This document shows positions 40,378 to 48,005 of a stretch of 48,005 nt of DNA, piece by piece. Position 1 is the first letter of the stretch; the number at the start of each line of letters is the position of its first letter. The stretch comes from Pseudomonadota bacterium (GTDB lineage Bacteria; Pseudomonadota; Gammaproteobacteria; Burkholderiales; Rhodocyclaceae). The notes under the pieces were generated by a model. The model ran no database searches. It had not been told where the DNA came from and was given only the letters and a program-made list of their open reading frames with translations. The position numbers and the translations under genes are program-made. The stretch is from the NCBI GenBank assembly GCA_018262285.1, contig JAGTRX010000006.1, positions 1-48,005 on the forward strand, written 5' to 3'.

Positions 40378-41064
40378 CTATTTTTGTGTGGAGCTAACTT
40401 TCTTGAGTCGAGTAAAGCGTGCGAGGGCAGACGGAGGTGGCTCAAGTACACAACCATCAAGCCATATTTCCTCGACCGAATCAGGGAATGGTATTGCACT
40501 CAAAACTTTGTCCCAGTCGTCGGGATCTGTGTAACCGACCGACACTGGCTGCCCTGGCTTTTGCGTCGAGAGTTTGTGAACAAGGGCTTCGGTAATTTGG
40601 CGACGCAGTGTGGCAACCCGCTCTAATTGAGACTGCTCTCTCAAATGTATGATAATTTCACGCGGCATTGAAACAAGCGTCTCATCTTCGTAGCCAATCG
40701 CCGACAGTTTACTTGCAAGGTCTTGCCAGGTTTTATCCAGCAACTGTGCATCGCTGCCCGAGAGTTGGAAGAAAGGTCTTTCGAAATGGTCAGCCTGCGG
40801 GTCGGCAGGTCCGGTAGTCATGGCATTTTCAACGCCAAGGCAACCCGAAAGGAATACCCCTTCAGAGAGCTTCATTTCCAGATCGATTTGGCGTGAATAG
40901 TAGTCGCGAGGATTGCCGATCCATTCCCTCTCGATAACGGGCGGATTGCCAAACGCCCGCAGGATTTCGGTGCGGGAGGTTTTTCCTGCGGCAGCACCGC
41001 GATGTCGAAAATAGAGCGACCAAAAGCGAAGCTTGCCAGAAGCAATGGTTTTTCGTTCTGTCAT
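40378..41064 (-). CDS. Hypothetical protein
   Basis: This is a 228-residue soluble protein with no recognised domain. It begins MTERKTIASGKLRFWSLYFR and ends PPSALARFTRLKKVSSTQK. The mid-part is mixed alpha/beta. It lies between the hydrolase and polA and reads in the direction of polA but 52 bases behind it, so it could be co-transcribed. Composition is more AT-rich than the neighbours, which may indicate recent gain. Confidence 0.65.
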   Translation of the reverse strand: MTERKTIASGKLRFWSLYFRHRGAAAGKTSRTEILRAFGNPPVIEREWIGNPRDYYSRQIDLEMKLSEGVFLSGCLGVENAMTTGPADPQADHFERPFFQLSGSDAQLLDKTWQDLASKLSAIGYEDETLVSMPREIIIHLREQSQLERVATLRRQITEALVHKLSTQKPGQPVSVGYTDPDDWDKVLSAIPFPDSVEEIWLDGCVLEPPPSALARFTRLKKVSSTQK

Positions 41065-41116
41065 ATCTTTACCAGAAAACTATCCCATCTTACGCAAATA
41101 AAGGCACGCCACATTT

Positions 41117-43822
41117 TCAATGCGCCGCTTCCCAATTCGGCCCGATGCCGACTTCGGCCACCAAAGGTACAGACAGTTTCGCCACCTGCGTCATCAGGCG
41201 CGGCAGTTCGAGACGAACTTGCATCAATTCTGCATCCGGCACTTCCAGAATCAGTTCGTCGTGCACTTGCAGGATCAGTTTGCTGGCCAGCTTTTCGCGT
41301 TCCAGCCAGGCTTGTACGGCAATCATCGCCAGCTTGATCAGGTCGGCCGCGGTGCCCTGCATTGGCGCATTGATGGCGGCACGTTCAGCCCCTTGGCGCC
41401 GCCCCTGCTGGCTGGCGCGGATATCGGGGAACCACAGGCGACGACCAAAAGCGGTTTCGACATAGCCCTTTAGACGCGCTGTTTCGCGTGCTGCCTCCAT
41501 GTAATGCGCCACACCGGGATAGCGGGTGAAATAGCGCTCGATGTAGTTTTGTGCGGCGCTGCGCTCCAGCCCCAATTGGCGGGCGAGGCCGAAGGCACTC
41601 ATGCCGTAGATGAGGCCGAAGTTGATGGTTTTGGCGACGCGCCGCTGGTCGGGGCCGACTTCCAAGGGCGTGACGCCAAAGATCTCGGCAGCGGTGGCCC
41701 GGTGTACGTCTTCACCCTGCTTGAAGGCTTCGAGCAAGCGCTTGTCTTCCGACAGATGCGCCATGATGCGCAACTCGATCTGCGAATAGTCGGCAGAAAC
41801 GAGACTGCAGGCTTCCGGCGCAATAAAGGCGGTGCGGATGCGCCGCCCCTCTTCGCTGCGTACCGGAATGTTCTGCAAATTGGGGTCACTGGAAGCCAAG
41901 CGCCCTGTCACTACAGTGGCTTGCGAAAAGTGAGTATGCACTCTGCCGGTCACCGGATTGACCATGCGCGGCAATTTGTCGGTGTAGGTGCCTTTGAGTT
42001 TGGAGAGACTGCGGTGTTCGAGCAAAAGCTTGGGGAGAGGGTAATCGAGCGCCAGTTCGGAAAGCACTTCTTCATCGGTCGACGGGGTGCCGCCCGGCGT
42101 TTTTTTCTTGACCGGCAAGCCTTGTTTCTCGAACAGGATTTCCGCCAGTTGTTTGGGTGATGCCAGATTGAAGGGCTGACCGGCCAGTTCGTGCGCCCGC
42201 GTTTCCAGCGCCATGATTTTCTGGCCGAGTTCGTGACTTTGCCTACCGAGCGCGACGCTGTCGATCAACACACCGTTGCGTTCCATCTGCCAGATGATCT
42301 GGCGGGCTGGAAGTTCCAGTTCTTCGTAAATACGCTTCAACCCGGCCTCGCCGGCAAAGCGCGGATAAAGGGCTTGATGCACGCGCAGGGTCACATCAGC
42401 ATCTTCGGCAGCGTAGGTGGCGGCACGTTCGAGATCGACCTGATCGAAGCCGATCTGGTTGGCACCTTTGCCGCAAACCTCGGTATAGGGAATGGTTTTG
42501 AGATTGAGGTGGCGGGTGCACAGCTGTTCAAGATCATGCCCCTTGTCCGATTCCAGCACGTAGGATTCGAGCATGGTGTCGTGCGCAACCCCTGCCAGCG
42601 CAATGCAATGATTGGCGAAGATGTGCTGGTCGTACTTGGCGTTTTGCAACACCTTCCGATGCCGTTCCGATTCCAGCCAGGGCTTGAGCCGGGTAAGCAC
42701 TTGCTCACGCGACAATTGCTCTGCCACGCCGGGGCCGCTGTGGGCAAGCGGGATATAGCAGGCTTCGCCGACCGTCACGCAGAGCGAAATACCGACAATG
42801 CGGGCGCCAATAGCATCGAGGCTGGTGGTTTCGGTATCGAGCGCGGTCAATTCGGCGGCTTCGATCTTGGCCAGCCAGGCATCGAACTGCAGCCAAGTCA
42901 GCACCGTTTCGTATTGAGGGGTAATAGGAGAAGGCGTGTGCACTGGGGCTGATGGGGTTTGCTCCTCACTCCTCACCCCTTTCTCCTCACCAATTTCCTT
43001 TAGCCAGCTTTTGAAGCCGAAGCGCTCGATCAAGCCGCGTAGTGTTTCGCTATCGGGTGTTTGCGGCAGCAGCGTGGTCGGCGCCGGCAGGTCAGGCACA
43101 TCACATTTCACCGTCACCAGCTGGCGGCCCAGCGGCAGAAAGTCGAGATGTGCGCGCAGATTGTCGCCCACCACACCGCCGATTTCGCTGGCGTGAGCGA
43201 TCACTTCATCCAGCGTACCGTAATGGGTCAGCCACTTCACCGCCGTTTTGGGGCCACACTTGCTCACACCCGGCACGTTATCGATGGCATCGCCCACCAG
43301 CGCCAGATAATCGACCATGCGCTCTGGCGGCACGCCAAATTTGGCGGTCACCCCCGCCACATCAAGCACCTCGTTGCTCATGCTGTTGTACCAGCGCACC
43401 TGGTCGCTCACCAATTGGGTCAAGTCCTTGTCACCGGTTGAAATCACGGTGGTCAGACCAGCAGCAGTGGCCTGCGTCGTCAGCGTACCGATCACATCGT
43501 CCGCCTCAACCCCTTCGATCATAATGAGCGGCCAGCCCGTAGCGCGAATGGCAGCGTGCAGCGGTTCGACCTGCCCCGCCAGATCTTCCGGCATGTGGGG
43601 TCGATTGGCCTTGTATTCCGGATACCAGTCTTCGCGGAAAGTTTTGCCACGCGCATCGAAAACAACCGCCCGGTAGTCCGCCTTGTACTCGGATTCCAGC
43701 CGGCGTAGCATGCTCAGGACGCCATAAATGGCGCCAGTCGGCTCACCGGCGCGATTACGCAAATCCGGCAGAGCGTGAAAAGCGCGATAGAGGTAGGACG
43801 AACCGTCGACCAGCAAGAGCAT
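41117..43822 (-). CDS. polA: DNA polymerase I
   Basis: This 901-residue protein has three intact parts. The 5' nuclease (1-290) has LLVDGSSYLYRAFHALPDLR and GDKDLTQLV. The 3'-5' exonuclease has LDTETTSLDAIGAR, NAKYDQHIF and YAAEDADVTL, so all proofreading residues are present. The polymerase has DYSQIELRIMAHLS (motif A), RRVAKTINFGLIYGMSAFG (motif B) and QVHDELILEV (motif C). A low-complexity linker (about residues 286-307) interrupts the exo junction. The start is 8 bases from the divergent LOG gene and lacks a good Shine-Dalgarno; relatives often start two or three residues earlier. Confidence 0.97.
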   Translation of the reverse strand: MLLLVDGSSYLYRAFHALPDLRNRAGEPTGAIYGVLSMLRRLESEYKADYRAVVFDARGKTFREDWYPEYKANRPHMPEDLAGQVEPLHAAIRATGWPLIMIEGVEADDVIGTLTTQATAAGLTTVISTGDKDLTQLVSDQVRWYNSMSNEVLDVAGVTAKFGVPPERMVDYLALVGDAIDNVPGVSKCGPKTAVKWLTHYGTLDEVIAHASEIGGVVGDNLRAHLDFLPLGRQLVTVKCDVPDLPAPTTLLPQTPDSETLRGLIERFGFKSWLKEIGEEKGVRSEEQTPSAPVHTPSPITPQYETVLTWLQFDAWLAKIEAAELTALDTETTSLDAIGARIVGISLCVTVGEACYIPLAHSGPGVAEQLSREQVLTRLKPWLESERHRKVLQNAKYDQHIFANHCIALAGVAHDTMLESYVLESDKGHDLEQLCTRHLNLKTIPYTEVCGKGANQIGFDQVDLERAATYAAEDADVTLRVHQALYPRFAGEAGLKRIYEELELPARQIIWQMERNGVLIDSVALGRQSHELGQKIMALETRAHELAGQPFNLASPKQLAEILFEKQGLPVKKKTPGGTPSTDEEVLSELALDYPLPKLLLEHRSLSKLKGTYTDKLPRMVNPVTGRVHTHFSQATVVTGRLASSDPNLQNIPVRSEEGRRIRTAFIAPEACSLVSADYSQIELRIMAHLSEDKRLLEAFKQGEDVHRATAAEIFGVTPLEVGPDQRRVAKTINFGLIYGMSAFGLARQLGLERSAAQNYIERYFTRYPGVAHYMEAARETARLKGYVETAFGRRLWFPDIRASQQGRRQGAERAAINAPMQGTAADLIKLAMIAVQAWLEREKLASKLILQVHDELILEVPDAELMQVRLELPRLMTQVAKLSVPLVAEVGIGPNWEAAH

Positions 43823-43830
43823 AGGAAGTT

Positions 43831-44556
43831 ATGAACAAGAATAAATTGATCAGCAACGAAAACCCGGAAATACCAGGCAACGGCCATTCGACCACGGAAG
43901 CCTGGCGCATCTTCGGCATTATGTCAGAGTTTGTCGAAGCCACCGAACGCCTGGCCACCATCCGGCCGGCCGTCACCATGTTCGGCAGTGCGCGCGCCAA
44001 GCCGGGTTCCCCCTGCTACGATCTGGCCGAAAATATTGCCCGCCGGCTTTCCGATGCCGGCTTTTCCGTCATTTCAGGCGGTGGCCCCGGCGTCATGGAG
44101 GCGGCCAACAAAGGTGCCTATCATGGCAAATCGCCTTCGGTCGGCCTCAACATCCAACTGCCGCATGAGCAGGCCGCCAATCCTTTTCAGGATATTTCGC
44201 AGACCTTTCGCCATTTTTTCGCCCGCAAGTACATGTTCGTGCGTTTTGCCAGCGCCTATGTGGTCATGCCCGGCGGCTACGGTACGCTTGACGAACTAAT
44301 GGAAGCGCTGACCCTCATCCAGACCGGCAAGTCCCGCCAGATTCCGCTCATACTGGTCGGCACGGATTTCTGGAAAGGCTTGATCGACTGGTTCAAGGAG
44401 CGCCTGATTGCGGAAAAAATGATCGATCCGTCTGACCTCGACCTCATCCAGCTCATCGACGAGCCGGACGAAATCGTTGCCGCCATTTTCCGGCATTACC
44501 AGACCCGCAGCTTCTCGCCGCTGCCGTCCGAAAAGGAAATGATGCTGAATTTGTAA
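43831..44556 (+). CDS. LOG family protein (TIGR00730; nucleotide 5'-monophosphate phosphoribohydrolase-like)
   Basis: This 241-residue protein carries VISGGGPGVMEAANKGA and MPGGYGTLDELMEAL, the two signature motifs of the LOG/'lysine decarboxylase-like' family. Such enzymes split nucleoside 5'-monophosphates into base and ribose-phosphate, as in cytokinin activation. The catalytic Arg/Glu of PGGxGTxxE are present. AGGAAG serves ATG 43831. It is divergent from polA with only 8 bases between start codons, so each promoter must lie within the other gene. Confidence 0.9.
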   Translation: MNKNKLISNENPEIPGNGHSTTEAWRIFGIMSEFVEATERLATIRPAVTMFGSARAKPGSPCYDLAENIARRLSDAGFSVISGGGPGVMEAANKGAYHGKSPSVGLNIQLPHEQAANPFQDISQTFRHFFARKYMFVRFASAYVVMPGGYGTLDELMEALTLIQTGKSRQIPLILVGTDFWKGLIDWFKERLIAEKMIDPSDLDLIQLIDEPDEIVAAIFRHYQTRSFSPLPSEKEMMLNL

Positions 44557-44718
44557 GACCAACCGTCATCACCAAATTGACCGATTTTGGGGTTTGCATC
44601 TATGCAAAACGCACTGTTGAAGGAAAAAGCGAAATGTTTCTGACCCTTTTCCGCAGTTGTCTACATTACGTAGGACTTATACCAAGTTCGATAGTAACCT
44701 CTGCCAGATAGGAGCAAT

Positions 44719-45225
44719 ATGAAAAAACAAATGATTTCCTGGGGAATGGCATCTCTCCTCACACTTTCAGGTTGCGCAGGTCAATATGTCCTTCCAGAAG
44801 GATCGCCACAAGCAACGCTCCACATTGTTACCAAACATCCATTTCCATGGATCTCTGGGTGGAGGTACTACTCCGATAGCGAATGTACAGATTCGTCATC
44901 GGTGATATTGGGCGCATTTAGTGGCCTTTATGAAGGCGAAAAGCGGGTTCAGATTCGTGCAGGCACCAAGGGGTATCTCGTTGTGCGAGTTAGGACTATT
45001 GGCCCTACGGTAGTATTACCTTCTGGTAGCATTACCACAAAAACCGGCGAGTATTGTGGAGTCCAATTTGAAATATCACCGGTTCCTGGCCGAACATATC
45101 GTGCTGAACAAAAACACTCAGAACTTGGGCATAACTGTGGTGTTACGATTATTAACGAAGACACAGGAGCAATTTCTATTGACGCTAAACCTATCGCAAT
45201 ACCAATTAATTGCAGGTTGAAATAG
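44719..45225 (+). CDS. Lipoprotein, hypothetical
   Basis: This 168-residue protein has a lipoprotein signal (MISWGMASLLTLSGCAG, lipobox LSGC). The mature part has no recognised domain and is rich in beta-type residues, with four Cys (SECTDSS, EYCGVQF, HNCGVTI, INCRLK) that could pair in the periplasm. AGGAG precedes ATG 44719. The gene is more AT-rich than its neighbours and is followed by a repeat patch. Confidence 0.75.
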   Translation: MKKQMISWGMASLLTLSGCAGQYVLPEGSPQATLHIVTKHPFPWISGWRYYSDSECTDSSSVILGAFSGLYEGEKRVQIRAGTKGYLVVRVRTIGPTVVLPSGSITTKTGEYCGVQFEISPVPGRTYRAEQKHSELGHNCGVTIINEDTGAISIDAKPIAIPINCRLK

Positions 45226-45244
45226 CGCTTCATTATGTCTGAGC

Positions 45245-45326
45245 TGCCATAGTGCCATAGGAGTGCCATAGGGGTCGGAGTGCCATAGGGGTCAGAGTGC
45301 CATAGAGTGCCATAGGAGTGCCATAG
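45245..45326 (+). repeat. Short tandem repeats of TGCCATAG
   Basis: Seven copies of TGCCATAG start at 45245, 45253, 45264, 45281, 45298, 45308 and 45319. They occur with spacers AG, GAG or GGGTCAGAG (one GGGTCGGAG), so units of 8, 10-11 and 17 bases alternate. The patch lies in the 272-base gap between the lipoprotein and DUF2782 genes. Arrays of such degenerate units are often linked to REP-type elements, but no transposase is nearby. Confidence 0.8.
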
Positions 45327-45497
45327 GGGTCAGAGCCAATTAGCCTTTTGAACTAGACAAGGGCTTGTTCCTCACAAATCCGATTCGCTGCGTTTTCGTC
45401 GGCTTGAAAAATATTGAGCAGCCCTTTGTTTGCAGGGGACTCGATAGCACCCCCGACACTGCGCTAGAATGTATTCAATACTTTAAGGATGATTGCC

Positions 45498-45833
45498 ATG
45501 CGCCGTCTGCTCCCCCTTCTGTTCATTGCCGCCTTGCCCGTCTGGGCGCAAGACAAACCGGCCAATCTACAGCCGCTACCCGCCATTCCGCCACCGCCGC
45601 CCGAAATGAGTTCCTGGGACAATCACCTTGAGCCGCAGGTCACCATCAAGAAATCGGACAAGGAAGAGCGCGCGGAATACCGCGTCAATGGCCAGTTGTA
45701 CATGATCAAGGTGACACCTGTCGGTGGCCCCACCTATTACCTGGTTGACCAGCAGGGCAACGGCAGTTTCAGCCGGGTCGAAACCATTACGCCCAACGTG
45801 CGGCCGCCCATGTGGGTGATTTACCGATTCTGA
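45498..45833 (+). CDS. DUF2782 family protein
   Basis: This protein of about 111 residues has a signal peptide (MRRLLPLLFIAALPVWAQ), a Pro-rich segment (PLPAIPPPPP), and the family's conserved part: EPQVTIKKSDKEERAEYRVN, then MIKVTPVGGPTYYLVD. It is periplasmic and of unknown function, and often lies near polA in betaproteobacteria. ATG 45498 is used because AAGGAT then has proper spacing. Its stop overlaps the next start by one base (TGATG). Confidence 0.85.
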   Translation: MRRLLPLLFIAALPVWAQDKPANLQPLPAIPPPPPEMSSWDNHLEPQVTIKKSDKEERAEYRVNGQLYMIKVTPVGGPTYYLVDQQGNGSFSRVETITPNVRPPMWVIYRF

Positions 45834-46540
45834 TGCAAGGCTCCCTCGGCTTCCCGCTTGCCCCGAAGCCATTTGACGGCAATAGCCGCAGAGTCGAAGC
45901 GGGAGCGGCTTTTAACTGGCTGCGTCAGGGCTGGGCGCTGTTTCTCGCCCGGCCGCTGCTCTGGCTCGCCGCCACAATTGCCGTTCTGCTTTTCGCCATC
46001 GCTTGCCTGTTGCTGCCGCAGCCCGGTTGGGCGCTATTTTTTCTGCTTCTTCCCGCCCTGATGGTCGGCACGCTACTCTTTTGCCGCGAATTGGCCGAGG
46101 GCAGGAAGGCTGGCCTGGCAGATTACCTGGCCGGTTTTCGTATCCGCGCTGGCGGACTGGCGCTCATTGGCCTGCTGCTGGCGCTCTTTCTGCTGGCGGC
46201 CTGGTGGTGTGGCCGGGCACTGGTTGGCGATGCGGCGGCAGGCTTATCGGCACGCCTGTTTTCCGCGCTGGCCACCCTGCTATTGGCTCTGCCCGTATGG
46301 CTGGCGGCGGCCTTTGCGCCAGCGCTGTATTTTCTCAACGACATGCCGCCGCTGGAAGCTATGAAAGCCAGTTTTAACGCCTGTGCGCAAAACTGGCTGG
46401 CGCTCCTGGTTTTTTCGGTGCTGTTTTTGCTGCTGGCGCTGGTGACTACCTTTTCGGCCGGACTCGGCTTTTTCCTCCTCATCCCGGTGATGAGCGGGGC
46501 GCACTACGCGGCCTATCGCGACTTTTTTCCTGGAACATGA
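45833..46540 (+). CDS. BPSS1780-family membrane protein
   Basis: This protein of about 235 residues has an N-terminal cytoplasmic segment (GAAFNWLRQGWALFLARP) and about six hydrophobic helices. It fits the BPSS1780 family, whose function is unknown. ATG 45833 overlaps the DUF2782 stop. It is followed by a paralogue with a 4-base overlap (ATGA), and both end in similar phrases (FFLLIPVMSGAHYAAYRDFF here, IVFASFYVSYRDVFG in the next), so a duplication or heteromer is likely. Confidence 0.85.
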   Translation: MQGSLGFPLAPKPFDGNSRRVEAGAAFNWLRQGWALFLARPLLWLAATIAVLLFAIACLLLPQPGWALFFLLLPALMVGTLLFCRELAEGRKAGLADYLAGFRIRAGGLALIGLLLALFLLAAWWCGRALVGDAAAGLSARLFSALATLLLALPVWLAAAFAPALYFLNDMPPLEAMKASFNACAQNWLALLVFSVLFLLLALVTTFSAGLGFFLLIPVMSGAHYAAYRDFFPGT

Positions 46541-47310
46541 AAGCAAACTCATTACCCGCCATCTCCGGCTTGAACTGGTTGCAGGGTGGCTATGCCATCT
46601 ACCGCCGTAATCCTGCCTTTCTGGTACTAATCTGCATGACCTACTGGGCGCTGGTCATTCTGATCAACCTGGTTCCCTTGCTTGGCCCGATTGCGGCTTC
46701 CATCGTAATGCCTGCGCTTTCAGTTAGCGTCATGAATGCCTGCCGTGATCTGGATGATGGCCGTCCTCCCCTGCCCGGCGTGATTTTTTCGGGATTTCGT
46801 GAAGGCCGTAAAACACTTTTCCTGCTCGGCGGCCTTTATCTGGCGCTTTCACTCGGCATCGTCCTCTTTTCCGCCCTGCTCGATGGTGGCGCCATGTTGC
46901 GCTTTCTGCTGACGGCAAAGACGCCGGAGGCAACAGCATCAGACCCATTCCTGTCGGCGCTGACGCCGCTGGTGATTCTTGGCCTGTTTACGCCGGTATT
47001 CATGGCCTATTGGTACGCGCCCATACTGGCCGCCTGGTATCGCCTGCCGATTTTCAAAGCACTCTTTTTCAGCTTCATCGCCTGCTGGCGCAATTGGAGC
47101 GCCTTTCTGGTCTATGGGCTGGTGTTGGTGGTACTGCTGCTGTTTGTACCCGCAGTGGTGTTGACCCTTGTCATTTTAATCCTGCCGTCACTGCAGGGCT
47201 TAGCCACCGCCTTTCTCGTATTCCCGGTGTTGCTCATTGCGATGCCCATTGTTTTTGCCAGCTTTTACGTCAGCTACCGCGACGTTTTCGGTGTTTCGGA
47301 ACTGGCCTGA
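46537..47310 (+). CDS. BPSS1780-family membrane protein, second copy
   Basis: This 257-residue protein starts LPAISGLNWLQGGYAIYRRN and has about six hydrophobic helices, among them FLVLICMTYWALVILINLVP and a long one near the C-terminus. It is a paralogue of the preceding gene in architecture and end motif. The start overlaps the upstream stop by 4 bases; its stop overlaps the nadD start by one base (TGATG), so the run from DUF2782 to nadD looks like one translation-coupled operon. Confidence 0.85.
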   Translation: MKANSLPAISGLNWLQGGYAIYRRNPAFLVLICMTYWALVILINLVPLLGPIAASIVMPALSVSVMNACRDLDDGRPPLPGVIFSGFREGRKTLFLLGGLYLALSLGIVLFSALLDGGAMLRFLLTAKTPEATASDPFLSALTPLVILGLFTPVFMAYWYAPILAAWYRLPIFKALFFSFIACWRNWSAFLVYGLVLVVLLLFVPAVVLTLVILILPSLQGLATAFLVFPVLLIAMPIVFASFYVSYRDVFGVSELA

Positions 47311-47972
47311 TGGAAAGTACATGTCGCGCCATCGGTGTTTTCGGCGGAACGTTCGACCCCGTCCATTTTGGCCACCTGCGTCTGGCCGAGGACGCGCGGC
47401 AGCAACTCGGCCTGAGTGAAGTTCTCTGGGTTCCAGCCGGCCAGCCCTGGCATCGCGATCAACCCGAAGTCAGCCCGGCACAGCGGCTGGCGATGGTTGG
47501 TCTGGCACTGGCGGATAATCCTGCTTTCCGGCTTGACCCCAGCGAAGTTGAATCAAACCAGCCCAGCTACACCGTGCTGACACTGGAACGTTTGCGCAAG
47601 CAACTCGGCAAAACGCAACCCCTCGTTCTGCTGCTCGGCGCGGATGCCTTTGCCGGTTTGACGACCTGGCATCGCTGGCAGGCGTTGTTCGGCATGGCAC
47701 ATATTGCCATTGCCCATCGTCCCGGCTTTGCCATCGATCCGGCGGGCTTGCCTGAAGGTCTGGCGGCAGAATACCGGCAGCGCCTGGTTGAAGATGCAAC
47801 ACCCCTGAACACCGCGCCAGCCGGCCATATTGCCGGTTTTTGCATGACCCAGCTCGACATTTCCGCCACCCGTATTCGTGCCCTTCTAGCGTCCGGGCAA
47901 AGCCCGCGCTATTTGCTGCCGGATGCGGTTATCGCCTATATTCAACACCACCAACTTTACCGAAAGCTCTGA
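47310..47972 (+). CDS. nadD: Nicotinate-nucleotide adenylyltransferase
   Basis: This protein of 220 residues adenylates nicotinate mononucleotide in NAD synthesis. It shows GVFGGTFDPVHFGHLRLAED (the GGTFDPxHxGH nucleotidyltransferase motif), LLLGADAFAGLTTWHRW, and the C-terminal ISATRIRALLASG, equivalent to the S-x-T-x-I-R motif. ATG 47310 overlaps the upstream stop by one base. It is followed by rsfS with a one-base overlap, the usual order. Confidence 0.95.
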   Translation: MESTCRAIGVFGGTFDPVHFGHLRLAEDARQQLGLSEVLWVPAGQPWHRDQPEVSPAQRLAMVGLALADNPAFRLDPSEVESNQPSYTVLTLERLRKQLGKTQPLVLLLGADAFAGLTTWHRWQALFGMAHIAIAHRPGFAIDPAGLPEGLAAEYRQRLVEDATPLNTAPAGHIAGFCMTQLDISATRIRALLASGQSPRYLLPDAVIAYIQHHQLYRKL

Positions 47973-48005
47973 TGAACCTCAGTAAATTGCAAACCACCGT
48001 GGTTT
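47972..48005 (+). CDS. rsfS: Ribosomal silencing factor, first codons (partial)
   Basis: Only 11 complete codons are visible (MNLSKLQTTVV). The start overlaps the nadD stop (TGATG). The residues fit the beginning of RsfS and the nadD-rsfS order is common, so the call rests mainly on context. Confidence 0.6.
   Translation, partial: MNLSKLQTTVV

Noticed and set aside
45245-45326. Repeat patch considered as a CRISPR array
   Set aside because: Units are only 8-17 bases with similar, very short spacers and no cas genes nearby.

Overview
The window reads as a betaproteobacterial chromosome, most like the Rhodocyclales (Dechloromonas/Azonexus-type). That guess rests on gene content and order: nadA next to a ybhP-clsB pair, thiM-thiE-gluQ, polA followed by a DUF2782 protein and two BPSS1780-type membrane proteins, then nadD-rsfS. 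No rRNA, tRNA or CRISPR array was recognised.

The chromosome is interrupted by one integrated element of about 32.9 kb (about 426-33372). Its ends are a 17-bp direct repeat. The left copy lies in the severed first codons of a ybhP-like gene (a 14-codon stub at 408-452). The right copy lies in the same motif of the intact gene at 33341, where the element supplies a new ATG and a new N-terminus, so the target gene is kept. A DUF4102-type tyrosine integrase sits just inside the left end. Two GAGTAGCY-N4-GAGTAGCT pairs, one near each end, look like its arm-binding sites. No conjugation or virion genes were seen.

Element layout. (1) 0.6-6.3 kb: mobility and replication, with integrase, AlpA-like regulator, a RecA-like protein without Walker A plus HTH, a hypothetical, a gene II/X-type rolling-circle initiator, a hairpin-rich possible origin and an IHF-beta-like protein. 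(2) 6.4-10.7 kb: an HslV-like Ntn-hydrolase candidate, then PP2C phosphatase, a Ser/Thr kinase with FHA-like tail and a Ser/Thr kinase with cold-shock-like tail. (3) 10.9-17.1 kb: a SRAP/YedK remnant, a membrane Mrr-like nuclease with zinc finger, an unknown protein plus methyltransferase plus DUF1848 protein, and a TIGR04141/DUF6119 protein. This block is bracketed by an 18-bp direct repeat. (4) 17.5-19.2 kb: two small plasmid-type proteins and a second tyrosine recombinase. (5) 19.3-25.7 kb: Nudix hydrolase, MurA-like enolpyruvyl transferase, helical-repeat/patatin/tail-anchor protein, PIG-L deacetylase with an extra C-terminal domain, and a formyltransferase. This is the best candidate for an undescribed system. 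(6) 26-27.6 kb: an AbrB/MazE-like protein, a small gene whose ribosome-binding site is buried in a hairpin, and a hypothetical. (7) 27.6-32.9 kb: an envelope module (NlpC/P60-like protein, two lipoproteins, a membrane/zinc-ribbon protein, LemA) facing an XRE regulator across a palindromic operator, then a C39-like cysteine peptidase.

Right of the element lie ordinary housekeeping genes: ybhP-clsB; gluQ, thiE, thiM and a PP2C phosphatase on the minus strand; an MBL hydrolase and an alpha/beta hydrolase; polA divergent from a LOG-family gene; a lipoprotein; a short tandem-repeat patch; DUF2782; two membrane proteins; nadD; and the first codons of rsfS. Starts were chosen by ribosome-binding site and family start, and are often shorter than the longest open frame. 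All family assignments come from reading motifs by eye; no database was searched.
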